DNA of 64,000 nt from Streptomyces nojiriensis. Lineage in GTDB: Bacteria; Actinomycetota; Actinomycetes; Streptomycetales; Streptomycetaceae. The stretch spans positions 3,974,001 through 4,038,000 of the forward strand of contig NZ_CP071139.1 of NCBI RefSeq assembly GCF_017639205.1, written 5' to 3'. The position numbers and the translations under genes were made by a program. Within the stretch, counting starts at the first letter, position 1; each line of letters begins with the position of its first letter. Positions 47,627 to 56,046 of the stretch are shown here, piece by piece. Under the pieces are notes generated by a model that had not been told where the DNA came from, did no database searches, and saw only the letters and a program-made list of their open reading frames with translations.

Positions 47627-47790
47627 CCAGCCCCGCCGGCACCACCCAGCCCCGCCGGCGCTTGAGGCGATCTCTCAGCCTCGCCGGCGCTTGAGGCGAT
47701 CTCTCAGCCTCGCCGGCGCTTGAGGCGATCTTTCAGCCCCGCCGGCGTTTGAGGCGCGGGGGTCCGGGGGCAGCGCCCCCGGCAACGGCG
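47627..47790 (+). repeat. 29-bp tandem repeats plus dispersed repeat copy C
   Basis: Units begin with CAG at 47647, 47676, 47705 and 47734 (period exactly 29 nt, three near-identical, core CGCCGGCGCTTGAGGCGATC), preceded by partial units from 47627. The fourth unit runs into the same sequence as copies A and B (GGCGCGGGG, then a CGGGGGC/GCCCCCG hairpin). There are no spacers, so it is not a CRISPR array. Confidence 0.85.
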
Positions 47791-47807
47791 CGGCACCCGC
47801 CCCACCC

Positions 47808-49166
47808 CTACCGCGGGAGCCAGACGGCCGGGTCCGTCCCCCACCGGGACGGCCCCACCGCCCACTCCCCGAAGGGACTGGCGGCGTGCCGCAGCACCCC
47901 GTACCCCGACGGAGTCGCACGCAGCCACGGCTCCGCCGCATACCCCGAAGCCCCCGCACCCCCACCCGCCCCCGCTCGGGAGAGCCCCCGCACCAGCCAC
48001 GACCCCGTCCCCGCGAGGGAGAACCGCAGCCCCCGCCCGCCCCCCTCCGCCAACGCCCGCAGCACGCCGGCCGCCACCAGGTACCCCGTCCCGTGGTCCA
48101 GCGCCTGCGCCGGCAACACCCCCGGCCGCCCGTCGGGCCCGGCGCACGCGGCGGCGATCCCGTACCCCGCCTGCACCAGCGAGTCGAACCCCCGCCGCCC
48201 CGCCCACGGCTCCGCCGCCCGCCACCCCCACGCGCACAGCTCGGCCACCACCAGCCCCGGCCACCGTTCCAGCAGCTCCCGCGCCCCGAAGCCGTGCCGT
48301 TCCAGGGCCCCCGGCCGGTAGCCCGTCACCACCACGTCGGCCTCGGCGAGCAGTCCCTCGAAGACGGCCCGGTCCCCCGCCCCCGCCAGGTCCAGCAGCG
48401 CCGACCGCTTCCCGAAGCCGGTGTCCGCGTACGCGTCGTCCGCCTCCGGCATCCCCGGCGGGTCGATCCGCAGCACGTCCGCCCCCAGCAGCCCGAGCGT
48501 GCGCGTCGCGACGGGCCCGGCGATGACCCGGGTCAGGTCCAGCACCCGCACCCCCGCGGCGGGCCGGCCGGCCGGGGCGGCGCCGAGCGTCCGGCCCCGC
48601 GCCCCTGATTCCCGTACGGGCTCCACCAGCGGCTGCGGCTCCCCGTAGTCCCGTGCCACGGCGACGGCGAGTCCGCCCGCCCCGTACACGAGCTCCTGCA
48701 CCTCGACCGCCGTCCGCCCCCCGACCGCGGCGCGCACCGCCTCCGGTGTCGCCGACGGCAGCCGCAGCGCCCGTACCAAGGCGGCTTCGTGGTGCGGATA
48801 GTTGGCGTGCGTGCGCACCCAGCCGTCCACCGTCCGCCAGAAGCCGGACAACGGCGCGAAGGTCACCGGTGCGCGCCCTTCCACCCGCAGGTGCCGCTCG
48901 CTGACGAACGCCGTCGCCACCGCGCCCTCGTCCACCACCTGCGCAGCCGCGTCCGCAGCCCCGCCCCCGGCCCTCACCGCGGCCAGCTCGGCCGCGGCCA
49001 GCCCGCACACCCCGACGGTCGCGCGCGCCAACGCGGCCACCGGGAGCGGCCCTTCCCCCAGGTCGCCGGCTCCGCGGTAGCGCACCCGGCCGACGAGCTC
49101 GGGCGCCCCGCCGAGCGCTTCCCAGGCCTGGGCCGTCCCGTCGTCCCGTTCCTCACCGATCGTCAT
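47808..49166 (-). CDS. CaiB/BaiF (class III) CoA-transferase family protein
   Basis: 452 aa. Family segments include VRVLDLTRVIAGPVATRTLGLLGADVLRIDPP-type (about 190-225), DTGFGKRSALLDLAG, DVVVTGYRPGALERHGFG and RRGFDSLVQAGYGIA. It has an N-terminal half of similar but degenerate architecture, so it looks like a duplicated-domain or fused member. The substrate is unknown; it should move CoA between carboxylic acids. ATG 49166. Its 3' end is close to repeat copy C. Confidence 0.85.
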   Translation of the reverse strand: MTIGEERDDGTAQAWEALGGAPELVGRVRYRGAGDLGEGPLPVAALARATVGVCGLAAAELAAVRAGGGAADAAAQVVDEGAVATAFVSERHLRVEGRAPVTFAPLSGFWRTVDGWVRTHANYPHHEAALVRALRLPSATPEAVRAAVGGRTAVEVQELVYGAGGLAVAVARDYGEPQPLVEPVRESGARGRTLGAAPAGRPAAGVRVLDLTRVIAGPVATRTLGLLGADVLRIDPPGMPEADDAYADTGFGKRSALLDLAGAGDRAVFEGLLAEADVVVTGYRPGALERHGFGARELLERWPGLVVAELCAWGWRAAEPWAGRRGFDSLVQAGYGIAAACAGPDGRPGVLPAQALDHGTGYLVAAGVLRALAEGGGRGLRFSLAGTGSWLVRGLSRAGAGGGAGASGYAAEPWLRATPSGYGVLRHAASPFGEWAVGPSRWGTDPAVWLPR

Positions 49167-49268
49167 GGACCCATGATCTCGCGCCCGTTCGCTTATCCCG
49201 TTGCCCGGAGCGGATTCCTCGACGATCATCCGCCCACACAGCTCTGACAAGCGAAAGGCACCATCACC

Positions 49269-50255
49269 GTGAAATACCGTGTCATCGGAACCGCCGCCGA
49301 GACCCGCCGCGAAGTGAGCGTGCTGAGCCTGGGCACGATGACCTTCGGCACCACCGTCGACGAGGCCACCTCGTTCGCGATCCTCGACCGTTTCGCGGAA
49401 GCGGGCGGCACCTTCATCGACACCTCCAACAACTACGCCTTCTGGGTCAACGGCACCCAGGGCGGCGAGAGCGAGGAGCTGGTCGGCCGCTGGCTGCGCA
49501 GCCGGGGTGTCGGGGACGGCATCACCGTCGCCACCAAATTGGGAGCCCGCCCCAACCAGCCCACCAGCGGCTTCAGTCTGGACGTGGAGGGCCTGTCCGC
49601 GAAGGTCATCCGGGAGTCCGCGGAGCGCAGCCGGGAGCGGCTCGGCATCGAGCGCATCCACCTGCTGTACGCGCACATCATGGACGAGAAGACCCCGCTG
49701 GAGGAGACCGTCCAGGGGTTCGCCGAGGTCGTCGCGAACGGCACGGCGGGCCTGCTCGGCGCCAGCAACCACTGGGCCTGGCGGGTGGAGCGCGCCCGTG
49801 CGCTGGCCGCGGCGGCCGGCGTACCGGGCTACGAGGTGCTCCAGCACCACCACAGCTACCTGCGCCAGCGCACCGACGTCCTCAGCCTGCGCTCGCCCGA
49901 CGGCAACCAGGGCCTGGTCAGCGGCGACCTGCTCAGCTACCTCCGGGACAACCCGTCGCTGACGCAGGTCTCGTACTCCCCGCTGATCGCCGGAGCCTAC
50001 GTCCGCGACGACAAGCCGCTGGGCCCGGGCTTCGACCACGCGGGCACCGAGCCGCGCCTGCGCGCGGTCCGCGAGGTGGCCGCCGAGACCGGGGCCACCG
50101 TCAACCAGGTGGTGCTGTCCTGGCTGATGGGCGGGGACATCCCGATCCTCCCCCTCGTCGGCGCCTCTTCGGTGGCCCAGCTGGAGGAGAGCCTGGCCGC
50201 GGTGGACCTCGACCTGACCCCGGACCAGCGCACGAGGCTCGACGCGGCCCACTGA
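49269..50255 (+). CDS. aldo/keto reductase
   Basis: 328 aa (beta/alpha)8 NADPH-dependent reductase. Catalytic tetrad positions: Asp51 and Tyr56 in DTSNNYAFW, Lys90 in VATKLG, His in LLYAHIMD (about 137). The C-terminal cofactor loop is ILPLVGASSVAQLEE. Start GTG 49269 with AAAGG upstream. Reduces an unknown carbonyl substrate. Confidence 0.9.
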   Translation: MKYRVIGTAAETRREVSVLSLGTMTFGTTVDEATSFAILDRFAEAGGTFIDTSNNYAFWVNGTQGGESEELVGRWLRSRGVGDGITVATKLGARPNQPTSGFSLDVEGLSAKVIRESAERSRERLGIERIHLLYAHIMDEKTPLEETVQGFAEVVANGTAGLLGASNHWAWRVERARALAAAAGVPGYEVLQHHHSYLRQRTDVLSLRSPDGNQGLVSGDLLSYLRDNPSLTQVSYSPLIAGAYVRDDKPLGPGFDHAGTEPRLRAVREVAAETGATVNQVVLSWLMGGDIPILPLVGASSVAQLEESLAAVDLDLTPDQRTRLDAAH

Positions 50256-50270
50256 CCTCTTGTCAGTGGG
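50248..50270. terminator. terminator hairpin overlapping the AKR stop
   Basis: 9-bp perfect arms (50248-50256, 50262-50270), loop CTCTT, shared with the convergent hypothetical gene. Confidence 0.75.
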
Positions 50271-50297
50271 GTGACCGGCGGGCGGGGCGCAGGGGGC

Positions 50298-51419
50298 TCA
50301 GTCGGTTCCGGCAGCGGCTTTCAGGCGGTCCAGGACGTCCTGGGGGGTGATGAGGTACGACTTGCCCGTGATGGACCGCTCGTACGAGGAGCGGACCGTC
50401 CGCCACAGCGCGCAGGCGTCCCGCCCCGTCACGGCCAGGGCGTTCTGCATCCGGGGGTCGAACAGGTCGTAGTAGTGGAGGGTGAGGCCGGGTTCCACGG
50501 TCTCCGGGGTGCGGGCCGAGCCCTCCTTCTCGTGGTTCGCGAGGACGCTGATCACGTGCGCCATGTGCATGGCGGGCAGGCGGCCCTGCGGGGCACCGGG
50601 GTGCCGGAAGGTGTGCTGCCAGAGGTAGGAGTCGGTGTCCGGGTGGGCCTCGACCGGGGTCGTGGCCAGCCGGCCGAGGTAGTCGTGGAGGGATCCGCCG
50701 GTGCTGATCGTGCCGCCCAGCACGTGCCGGATCCTTTCGAGCAGGCGGTCGTCGTCGTCCGGCGTCTCGTGTTCGCGTCGGGCCTGCTCGACGGCGTACT
50801 CCTGGTACCGGTCCGGGATCCACTCCGGCAGGTCGCTCGCCCCGGGCTCCTCCCGCGGCGTGACGCCGACCGGGTCCGCCGGGGCGTGTGCGTCGAGGCG
50901 GACCAGCACGCGGCCGGGGATCCTGGCGAACAGCGGGCTGTCCGGGTCCAGTCCGTGCGAGCTGTTCATCCAGAGGCGCAGGTGCGGGCCTTCCTCGCCG
51001 CCCGGACGCCAGACCGCCTCCGGGACCTCGGCGTCGTCCTCCGTCACCCGGACGGGGGCGCCGATGCGCCGGGCGATGCCGTCCACGTACTCCCGCCACG
51101 CGGTGCGCGCCCGGGCGAGGATCTCCGGGTTCTCCGGGGCGCTCTCCGCCTCGATCGCGTACGGCGCATAGCGTGCCAGCCGCACCGGGTTGAGGAAGTT
51201 GCGTCCCTTTCCGTACAGCTCGAAGGCGTTGCCGGAGCGGCTGTGCACGGTGAGGACGGAGTCGATCTCGATCGTGGTGAAGAACTCGACCTCCTCCATC
51301 CACGCGGCGATCTCGCTCTCCCGGACCGGCGGACCGGACCACAGTGTCGGATCCGGCAGTCCTATGAAAACCGCCGCGTCCCGGAGTCGGGCCGCTTCGT
51401 GCTGCCGTGCAACGCGCAC
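50298..51419 (-). CDS. conserved hypothetical protein, 373 aa
   Basis: No recognised family. Soluble and acidic, no signal or transmembrane segment. Landmarks: ESEIAAWMEEVEFFTTIEID, FELYGKGRNFLNPVRLARYA, IRHVLGGTISTGGSLHDYLG and C-terminal RSYERSITGKSYLITPQDVL-like text. GTG 51419 has GGGGAG 7 nt upstream. An inverted repeat sits directly behind it. It stands alone between a terminator and tRNA-Ala. Confidence 0.75.
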   Translation of the reverse strand: MRVARQHEAARLRDAAVFIGLPDPTLWSGPPVRESEIAAWMEEVEFFTTIEIDSVLTVHSRSGNAFELYGKGRNFLNPVRLARYAPYAIEAESAPENPEILARARTAWREYVDGIARRIGAPVRVTEDDAEVPEAVWRPGGEEGPHLRLWMNSSHGLDPDSPLFARIPGRVLVRLDAHAPADPVGVTPREEPGASDLPEWIPDRYQEYAVEQARREHETPDDDDRLLERIRHVLGGTISTGGSLHDYLGRLATTPVEAHPDTDSYLWQHTFRHPGAPQGRLPAMHMAHVISVLANHEKEGSARTPETVEPGLTLHYYDLFDPRMQNALAVTGRDACALWRTVRSSYERSITGKSYLITPQDVLDRLKAAAGTD

Positions 51420-51435
51420 AGTTCTTCTCCCCGTC

Positions 51436-51458
51436 GGATGATCATTTGCCGATCATCC
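51436..51458. promoter_or_regulatory. inverted repeat upstream of the 373-aa hypothetical
   Basis: GGATGATC-N7-GATCATCC, perfect 8-bp arms, 17 nt before the GTG start; a good size for an operator. Confidence 0.45.
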
Positions 51459-51480
51459 TAGGGAGGCCCCCGGAAACGCC

Positions 51481-51516
51481 GAGATCCCGCCAGGTCTTTC
51501 GACCTGACGGGATCTC
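51481..51516 (-). terminator. tRNA-Ala terminator hairpin
   Basis: 16-nt arms with one mispair around a TTTC loop, 38 nt past the tRNA 3' end on the minus strand. Confidence 0.8.
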
Positions 51517-51553
51517 GTGACGTTCACGAGAGCTACTCGCGAACTGTCGTCTG

Positions 51554-51627
51554 TGGACCTGTGGGGATTTGAACCCCAGACCCCCTCGATGCGAACGAGG
51601 TGCGCTACCAGACTGCGCCACAGGCCC
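51554..51627 (-). tRNA. tRNA-Ala (anticodon CGC)
   Basis: 74 nt. The acceptor stem GGGCCTG pairs with CAGGTCC and carries the G3-U70 wobble that marks alanine. The D-loop has AGTCTGGTAG. The anticodon stem CCTCG/CGAGG frames loop TTCGCAT, giving anticodon CGC (codon GCG, heavily used here). The T-arm is GTTCAAATC. CCA is not encoded. Confidence 0.96.
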
Positions 51628-51705
51628 TTGCGACGTGTGAAACATTAGCATCCCCGCGCGGGTGCTCCAAAACCGATATCCCGGAGCGTCCGCGCAGGTC
51701 ACCGA

Positions 51706-52734
51706 TCACTCGTTCGCGGCGCGCGGGCGGTCTTCGCCCTCGTACTGGTCGAACAGCGGGGTACGGCCCATGCCCTGGGCGCGCGGGCGCGGGGTGGTCT
51801 GGGGCTTCGGGTCCGGCTTGGGGGGTCCGGGCTGCGCGCGCAGGCGGGGTTCCGTCGGCTCGGCCGTGCTGGAGCGGGTCGCGCTCCAGGCGTCCGGGGC
51901 CGCCGGGCCCGTGGCGCGGGGGGCCACCGGGGCGGTCACGTACGTCGGCAGCGGGACCGGGACCGGCTCCCAGCTGTCACCGCGGGCGGGGCCGCGTTCG
52001 CGCTCGCGCTGCTGGTCCACCCACTCGGCGTGGTCGGTCTGCTCGACCAGTGCGCGCCGTCCGGCCTCCTGCGGGGAAACCGGTGGCGCAGGGTCCGGTT
52101 CGACGCCCGCCGCAGCCTCGGGCTCACGGCGGCTCGGCCGGTTCTCCCGCAGCTGCCGCGCGGCCGCCTCGGCGCGCCGCCGGTCCATGGTGAACTCGTA
52201 GCGCCGCCGCTCCTGGACCCGCAGGTGCACGATGTACGTGCTCAGCAGCAGGGCGGGAACCGCGGGGGCCCACAGGTAGTGCAGGCCGCCCACCGCGGCG
52301 ACGACGGCGCCGAGGGTGAAGACCAGGAAGAGGAGTGCGGTGGTGCGCCGGCGGCGCGCGAGGACCTGGAGGCGCTGTTCGCGCCGGGCCCGCTCCGCGC
52401 GCTGCTCCCGCTCGGCGGTGGCTCCCCTCGGCTCCGCCCTGGTCGGGGGCACGCCGAAGGCCCGGGCGTCGGCGTCGACGGAATCGACTGTTTCCGTCGC
52501 GGCGTCCGGGTCCGCGTGGGGCTGGGGCTCCGCCTGCTCGTCACCGCGCTCACGCAGCCCCTTGGCGTAACGGCGCTCCATTCCCGCCCGGCCGGAAAGC
52601 AGCCGAATGGCAGTGGAGAAGCGTTCCGTCGGACGAGCTTCGTTCAGCTCGTCCTGCCTCCGGAGCCACATGGGCACCAAGTAGGCGGCCCAGGCCCCGA
52701 CAATGACTGCGTAGATGAGGCCGCTGCTGCTCAC
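51706..52734 (-). CDS. sepX: divisome membrane protein SepX / GlpR-like
   Basis: 342 aa. An N-terminal transmembrane helix (about 5-24, GLIYAVIVGAWAAYLVPMWL) is followed by the RxDE and ERFSTAIRLLSG motif, a charged cytoplasmic stretch (about 60-130) with a Glu/Arg coiled coil, a two-helix hairpin (about 131-151 and 153-169) and a long Pro/Arg-rich disordered tail. The layout and the neighbouring rimJ-like and glp genes match SepX of Streptomyces and GlpR of corynebacteria, which act in Z-ring stability and septation. GTG 52734, possibly leaderless (TACGGT 7 nt upstream). Confidence 0.85.
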   Translation of the reverse strand: MSSSGLIYAVIVGAWAAYLVPMWLRRQDELNEARPTERFSTAIRLLSGRAGMERRYAKGLRERGDEQAEPQPHADPDAATETVDSVDADARAFGVPPTRAEPRGATAEREQRAERARREQRLQVLARRRRTTALLFLVFTLGAVVAAVGGLHYLWAPAVPALLLSTYIVHLRVQERRRYEFTMDRRRAEAAARQLRENRPSRREPEAAAGVEPDPAPPVSPQEAGRRALVEQTDHAEWVDQQRERERGPARGDSWEPVPVPLPTYVTAPVAPRATGPAAPDAWSATRSSTAEPTEPRLRAQPGPPKPDPKPQTTPRPRAQGMGRTPLFDQYEGEDRPRAANE

Positions 52735-52914
52735 ACCTCACACCGTAGAGGGGTGCGGCCGAGGGGATCGGCCAATTGGGCCGGTGTGTCGCGCGATCTC
52801 GCTGATATCACGGACTTTTTTTGTGATTCTTCGGATCAGGTTATGGGCGAATCGGTTACCCGAGGCCATTAATTCGAACAGATATTCGCTTATCGGCGCT
52901 CCGGGTGATCCCCG
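52735..52914 (-). other. AT-rich spacer upstream of sepX
   Basis: 180 nt, conspicuously AT-richer than the rest, with seven T in a row (52816-52822) inside ATCAC/GTGAT (52807-52827), and a -10-like TACGGT (52747-52742) 7 nt before sepX. Likely holds an independent sepX promoter. Confidence 0.5.
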
Positions 52915-53523
52915 CTATTTCGGCGGGGAAGACGAGTGGCGCGCACGGTGCCAGCGGCGCAGCAGCCCCTCCGGGACCTCCTCCGCCGTCACCGCGTAGA
53001 CGAGGTGGTCGCGCCAGGCCCCGTCGATGTGCAGATAGCGCGGCCGCAGCCCCTCCTCGCGCAGGCCCAGCTTCTCCACGACCCGCCGACTCGGAACGTT
53101 CTCGGGGCGGATGCACACCTCGATCCGGTGCAGGCCGACCTTCCTGAAGCAGTGGTCCACCGCCAGCGCGACCGCCGTCGGCATCACACCGCGGCCCGCC
53201 ACCTCGCGGTCCACCCAGTAGCCGATGTGGCCCGCGCACATCGAGCCCCAGGTGATCCCGGCGACCGTCAGCTGGCCCACCAGCCGGCCCTGGTACTCGA
53301 TGACGAAGGGCAGCATCCGGCCCGCGTTCGCCTCCGCCCGCAGATGGCGGACCATCTGGCGGTACGTGGGCCGCTGGACCACCGGCCCCCACGGCGCGGG
53401 CGGCGGAATCGTGGCCTCCCACGGCCTGAGCCAGTCGCGGTTGCGCCGGTTGACCTCGCGCCAGGCCTTCTGGTCCCGCAGCTTTATCGGCCGGAGGGTG
53501 ACATCGCCGTCCGACAGGACCAC
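52915..53523 (-). CDS. GNAT acetyltransferase, RimJ/RimL-like
   Basis: 202 aa. N-terminal VTLRPIKLRDQKAWREVNRR; acetyl-CoA motif GYWVDREVAGRGVMPTAVAL; HRIEVCIRPENVPSRRVVEK and GLREEGLRPRYLHIDGAWRD, all typical of ribosomal-protein N-acetyltransferases. GTG 53523 is 17 nt after the mogA stop. In corynebacteria a rimJ-like gene lies between glp and glpR, as here between mogA and sepX. Function in division is not shown. Confidence 0.88.
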   Translation of the reverse strand: MVLSDGDVTLRPIKLRDQKAWREVNRRNRDWLRPWEATIPPPAPWGPVVQRPTYRQMVRHLRAEANAGRMLPFVIEYQGRLVGQLTVAGITWGSMCAGHIGYWVDREVAGRGVMPTAVALAVDHCFRKVGLHRIEVCIRPENVPSRRVVEKLGLREEGLRPRYLHIDGAWRDHLVYAVTAEEVPEGLLRRWHRARHSSSPPK

Positions 53524-53540
53524 CGGCCAGGTCGGGCCGT

Positions 53541-54140
53541 TCAGCTCGGGCTCCCGGAGGGCGCCGCCGGTCTGGGGTGGTCGCCGCCCCGCATCTGGTC
53601 CACCGCGTGCGGCAGGACGCGGGACAGGACGGCGAGGCCGTCGCGCACCCCGCCCGTGGAGCCGGGCAGGTTGACGATGAGGGTGCGCCCGGCCACGCCC
53701 GCCAGGCCCCGGGACAGGGCCGCGGTCGGCACCTTCGCCAGGCCTTCGGCGCGGATGGCCTGCGGGATGCCCGGGATCTCGTAGTCCAGCACCCGCGCGG
53801 TGGCGTCCGGGGTGCGGTCGGTCGGCGAGATCCCGGTGCCGCCGGTGGTCAGGATGACGTCGTACGCGGCGGCCACGCCCTCGCGCAGCGCCTGCTCCAC
53901 GGGATCGCCGTCCGGGACGACCCGCGGGCCGTCCACGGTGAAGCCGAGCTCCTGCAGCGCCTCGGCCAGCAGCGGCCCGCCCTTGTCCGCGTACACGCCC
54001 TGCGAGGCCCGGTTCGAGGCCGTGACGACCAGGGCCCGGCCCAGCGGCCGCGGCGAGCCGGCCGCCTCGGCGGTGGGGGCGACGCCGTCGCCGTGGCTGT
54101 GGCTGTGGCTGTGGACCTCGCCGCCGCGGGGGGCGTTCAC
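53541..54140 (-). CDS. mogA: molybdopterin adenylyltransferase-type protein (MogA/MoaB)
   Basis: 199 aa. It activates molybdopterin by adenylylation for molybdenum insertion. MPT-binding motif TTGGTGISPTDRTPDA, and the LIVNLPGSTGGVRD segment. The N-terminus is unusual: residues 10-18 are HSHSHSHGD, encoded by a GTGGCT microsatellite. GTG 54140 overlaps the moaC stop (GTGA). Confidence 0.92.
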   Translation of the reverse strand: MNAPRGGEVHSHSHSHGDGVAPTAEAAGSPRPLGRALVVTASNRASQGVYADKGGPLLAEALQELGFTVDGPRVVPDGDPVEQALREGVAAAYDVILTTGGTGISPTDRTPDATARVLDYEIPGIPQAIRAEGLAKVPTAALSRGLAGVAGRTLIVNLPGSTGGVRDGLAVLSRVLPHAVDQMRGGDHPRPAAPSGSPS

Positions 54141-54616
54141 GAGCGCGCCCAGTCGCCGGACTTGCCGCCGGTCTTCTCCTCCACCCGGACGTCCGTGATG
54201 ACCGCGCCCTTGTCGACCGCCTTCACCATGTCGATCACGGTGAGGCCGGCGACCGCGACCGCGGTCAGCGCCTCCATCTCGACGCCCGTGCGGTCGGTCG
54301 TCTTCACGGTGGCGAGGATCTCGACCGCGTCGTCGGCGACCCGCAGGTCCACCTTCACGCCCGAGACGGCCAGCGGGTGGCACAGCGGGATCAGGTCGGG
54401 GGTCTTCTTCGCCCCCATGATCCCGGCGATGCGCGCGGTGGCGAGGGCGTCGCCCTTGGGGACGCCCTCGCCGCGCAGCAGCTCGATCACCCGCGGGGCG
54501 ACGAGTACGCGTCCGCTGGCCCGTGCCGTCCGGGTGGTGACGTCCTTCCCGGACACGTCGACCATCCGGGCCGCCCCGGCCTCGTCGATGTGGGTGAGCC
54601 TGCTCTCGGTACTCAT
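54137..54616 (-). CDS. moaC: cyclic pyranopterin monophosphate synthase
   Basis: 159 aa; converts the MoaA product to cPMP in Moco synthesis. Signature motifs LTHIDEAGAARMVDVS, KKTPDLIPLCHPLAVSG, GVEMEALTAVAVAGLTVIDM, and KAVDKGAVITDVRVEEKTGG. ATG 54616. 73 nt downstream of glp and overlapping mogA. Confidence 0.95.
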   Translation of the reverse strand: MSTESRLTHIDEAGAARMVDVSGKDVTTRTARASGRVLVAPRVIELLRGEGVPKGDALATARIAGIMGAKKTPDLIPLCHPLAVSGVKVDLRVADDAVEILATVKTTDRTGVEMEALTAVAVAGLTVIDMVKAVDKGAVITDVRVEEKTGGKSGDWARS

Positions 54617-54689
54617 TGCTGCGCCGCTCCGCTCTGGGCTCCCGGGGAGCCTGTGTGGTGCGACACACGCTACCCGCACCGGCCCGACT

Positions 54690-56042
54690 TCAGCCGAGCA
54701 GGATCACTTCCAGCTCGGTCCCCGGCTCCACCGAGGTGACGTCCTCCGGTACGACCATCAGGGAGTCGGCGTGCGCCAGTGCGGCGATCAGGTGGGAGCC
54801 CGATCCGCCGACCGGGCTGACCGTGCCGCTCTCGGGGTCGTACGTGCCGCGCAGGAACTGGCGGCGGCCGGCCGGGGAGCCGAGCGCCTTGTCGGCTCTC
54901 AGCACCGCCCGCACGCTCGGCCGCCGGACCTCGGACTCCGGCAGCCCCATGAGGGCGCGGATCGCGGGGCGCACGAACAGCTCGAAGGAGACGTACGAGG
55001 ACACCGGGTTGCCGGGCAGCGCCAGCAGCGGGGTGTGGTCCGGGCCGATCGTGCCGAAGCCCTGCGGCTTGCCGGGCTGCATGGCGAGCTTGCGGAAGTC
55101 CATCCGGCCGCCGTCGACGTCCTCGCCGTCCGTGCCCCCGGTGGAGTGCCCGACCGAGGACAGCGCCTCCTTGACGACGTCGTACGCGCCGACGCTGACC
55201 CCGCCCGTGGTGACCAGCAGGTCGGCCCGGATCAGCTGGTCCTCGATGGTGGCGCGCAGGGTGTCGGCGTCGTCCGCGACGGCGCCGACCCGGTAGGCGA
55301 TGGCGCCGGCGTCCCGCGCGGCTGCGGCCAGCGCGAAGCTGTTGGAGTCGTAGATGGTGCCCGCCGTGAGCGCCTCGCCGGGCTGGACCAGCTCGCTGCC
55401 GGTGGACAGGACCACCACGCGGGGGCGCGGCCGCACCCGTACGGTGCCGCGCCCGATGGCGGCCAGCAGGGCGATCTGCGGCGGCCCGAGGACGGTGCCG
55501 GCCGCGAGGGCCAGGTCACCGGCCTGTACGTCGCTGCCGCGCGCGCGGACGTGCGCCCGTGCCTCGGCGGCGCGGTGCACGCGTACCTCTCCGCCCGCCT
55601 GCTCGGGGGCGGCGCTGGCCGGGGTCATCCCGGCGGCCGCGCCGCCGCCCGTGCCGCCGTCGGTCCACTCGACCGGTACGACGGCTTCCGCGCCGGGCGG
55701 CAGCGGGGCACCGGTCATGATCCGGGCAGCCTCGCCGGGGCCGACGGTGGGCAGCTCACCGCTGCCCGCCGCCACGTCCCCGACGACGGTGAGCACCGCG
55801 GGAAACTCCTCGCTCGCACCCTGGACGTCGGCCGTTCGGACGGCGTAGCCGTCCATGGAGCTGTTGTCGAAGGGCGGGAGGGCGACGGGCACGGTCACGT
55901 CCTCGACCAGGACACAGCCCTGGGCGTCCAGCAGTTGGAGCTCGATGGGCTCCAACGGCCGGACGGCCGAGAGGACGTCCGCGAGGTGCTCGTCCACGGA
56001 CCACAGACGGTGGCCGGTGTCCTGCGGTGCGGAACTGCTCAA
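54690..56042 (-). CDS. glp: gephyrin-like molybdotransferase / MoeA family (Glp)
   Basis: 450 aa, MoeA fold. PPFDNSSMDGYAV keeps the metal/catalytic Asp64. The STGDEL motif of E. coli MoeA reads STGSEL (Asp to Ser, about 215), and KPGKP is QPGKP. There are Gly/Ala-rich inserts at about 128-151 and acidic/Gly at 298-313. LALPGNPVSS is normal. Next to galU and two genes from a rimJ-like/sepX pair it occupies the place of corynebacterial Glp, a divisome scaffold that binds FtsZ. It may also serve Moco synthesis. TTG 56042 has GGAGGAG about 10 nt upstream; 4-nt gap after galU. Confidence 0.85.
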   Translation of the reverse strand: MSSSAPQDTGHRLWSVDEHLADVLSAVRPLEPIELQLLDAQGCVLVEDVTVPVALPPFDNSSMDGYAVRTADVQGASEEFPAVLTVVGDVAAGSGELPTVGPGEAARIMTGAPLPPGAEAVVPVEWTDGGTGGGAAAGMTPASAAPEQAGGEVRVHRAAEARAHVRARGSDVQAGDLALAAGTVLGPPQIALLAAIGRGTVRVRPRPRVVVLSTGSELVQPGEALTAGTIYDSNSFALAAAARDAGAIAYRVGAVADDADTLRATIEDQLIRADLLVTTGGVSVGAYDVVKEALSSVGHSTGGTDGEDVDGGRMDFRKLAMQPGKPQGFGTIGPDHTPLLALPGNPVSSYVSFELFVRPAIRALMGLPESEVRRPSVRAVLRADKALGSPAGRRQFLRGTYDPESGTVSPVGGSGSHLIAALAHADSLMVVPEDVTSVEPGTELEVILLG

Positions 56043-56046
56043 GGTG

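Noticed and set aside
47627..47790. CRISPR array
   Set aside because: The 29-nt units abut with no spacers, and no cas genes are nearby.
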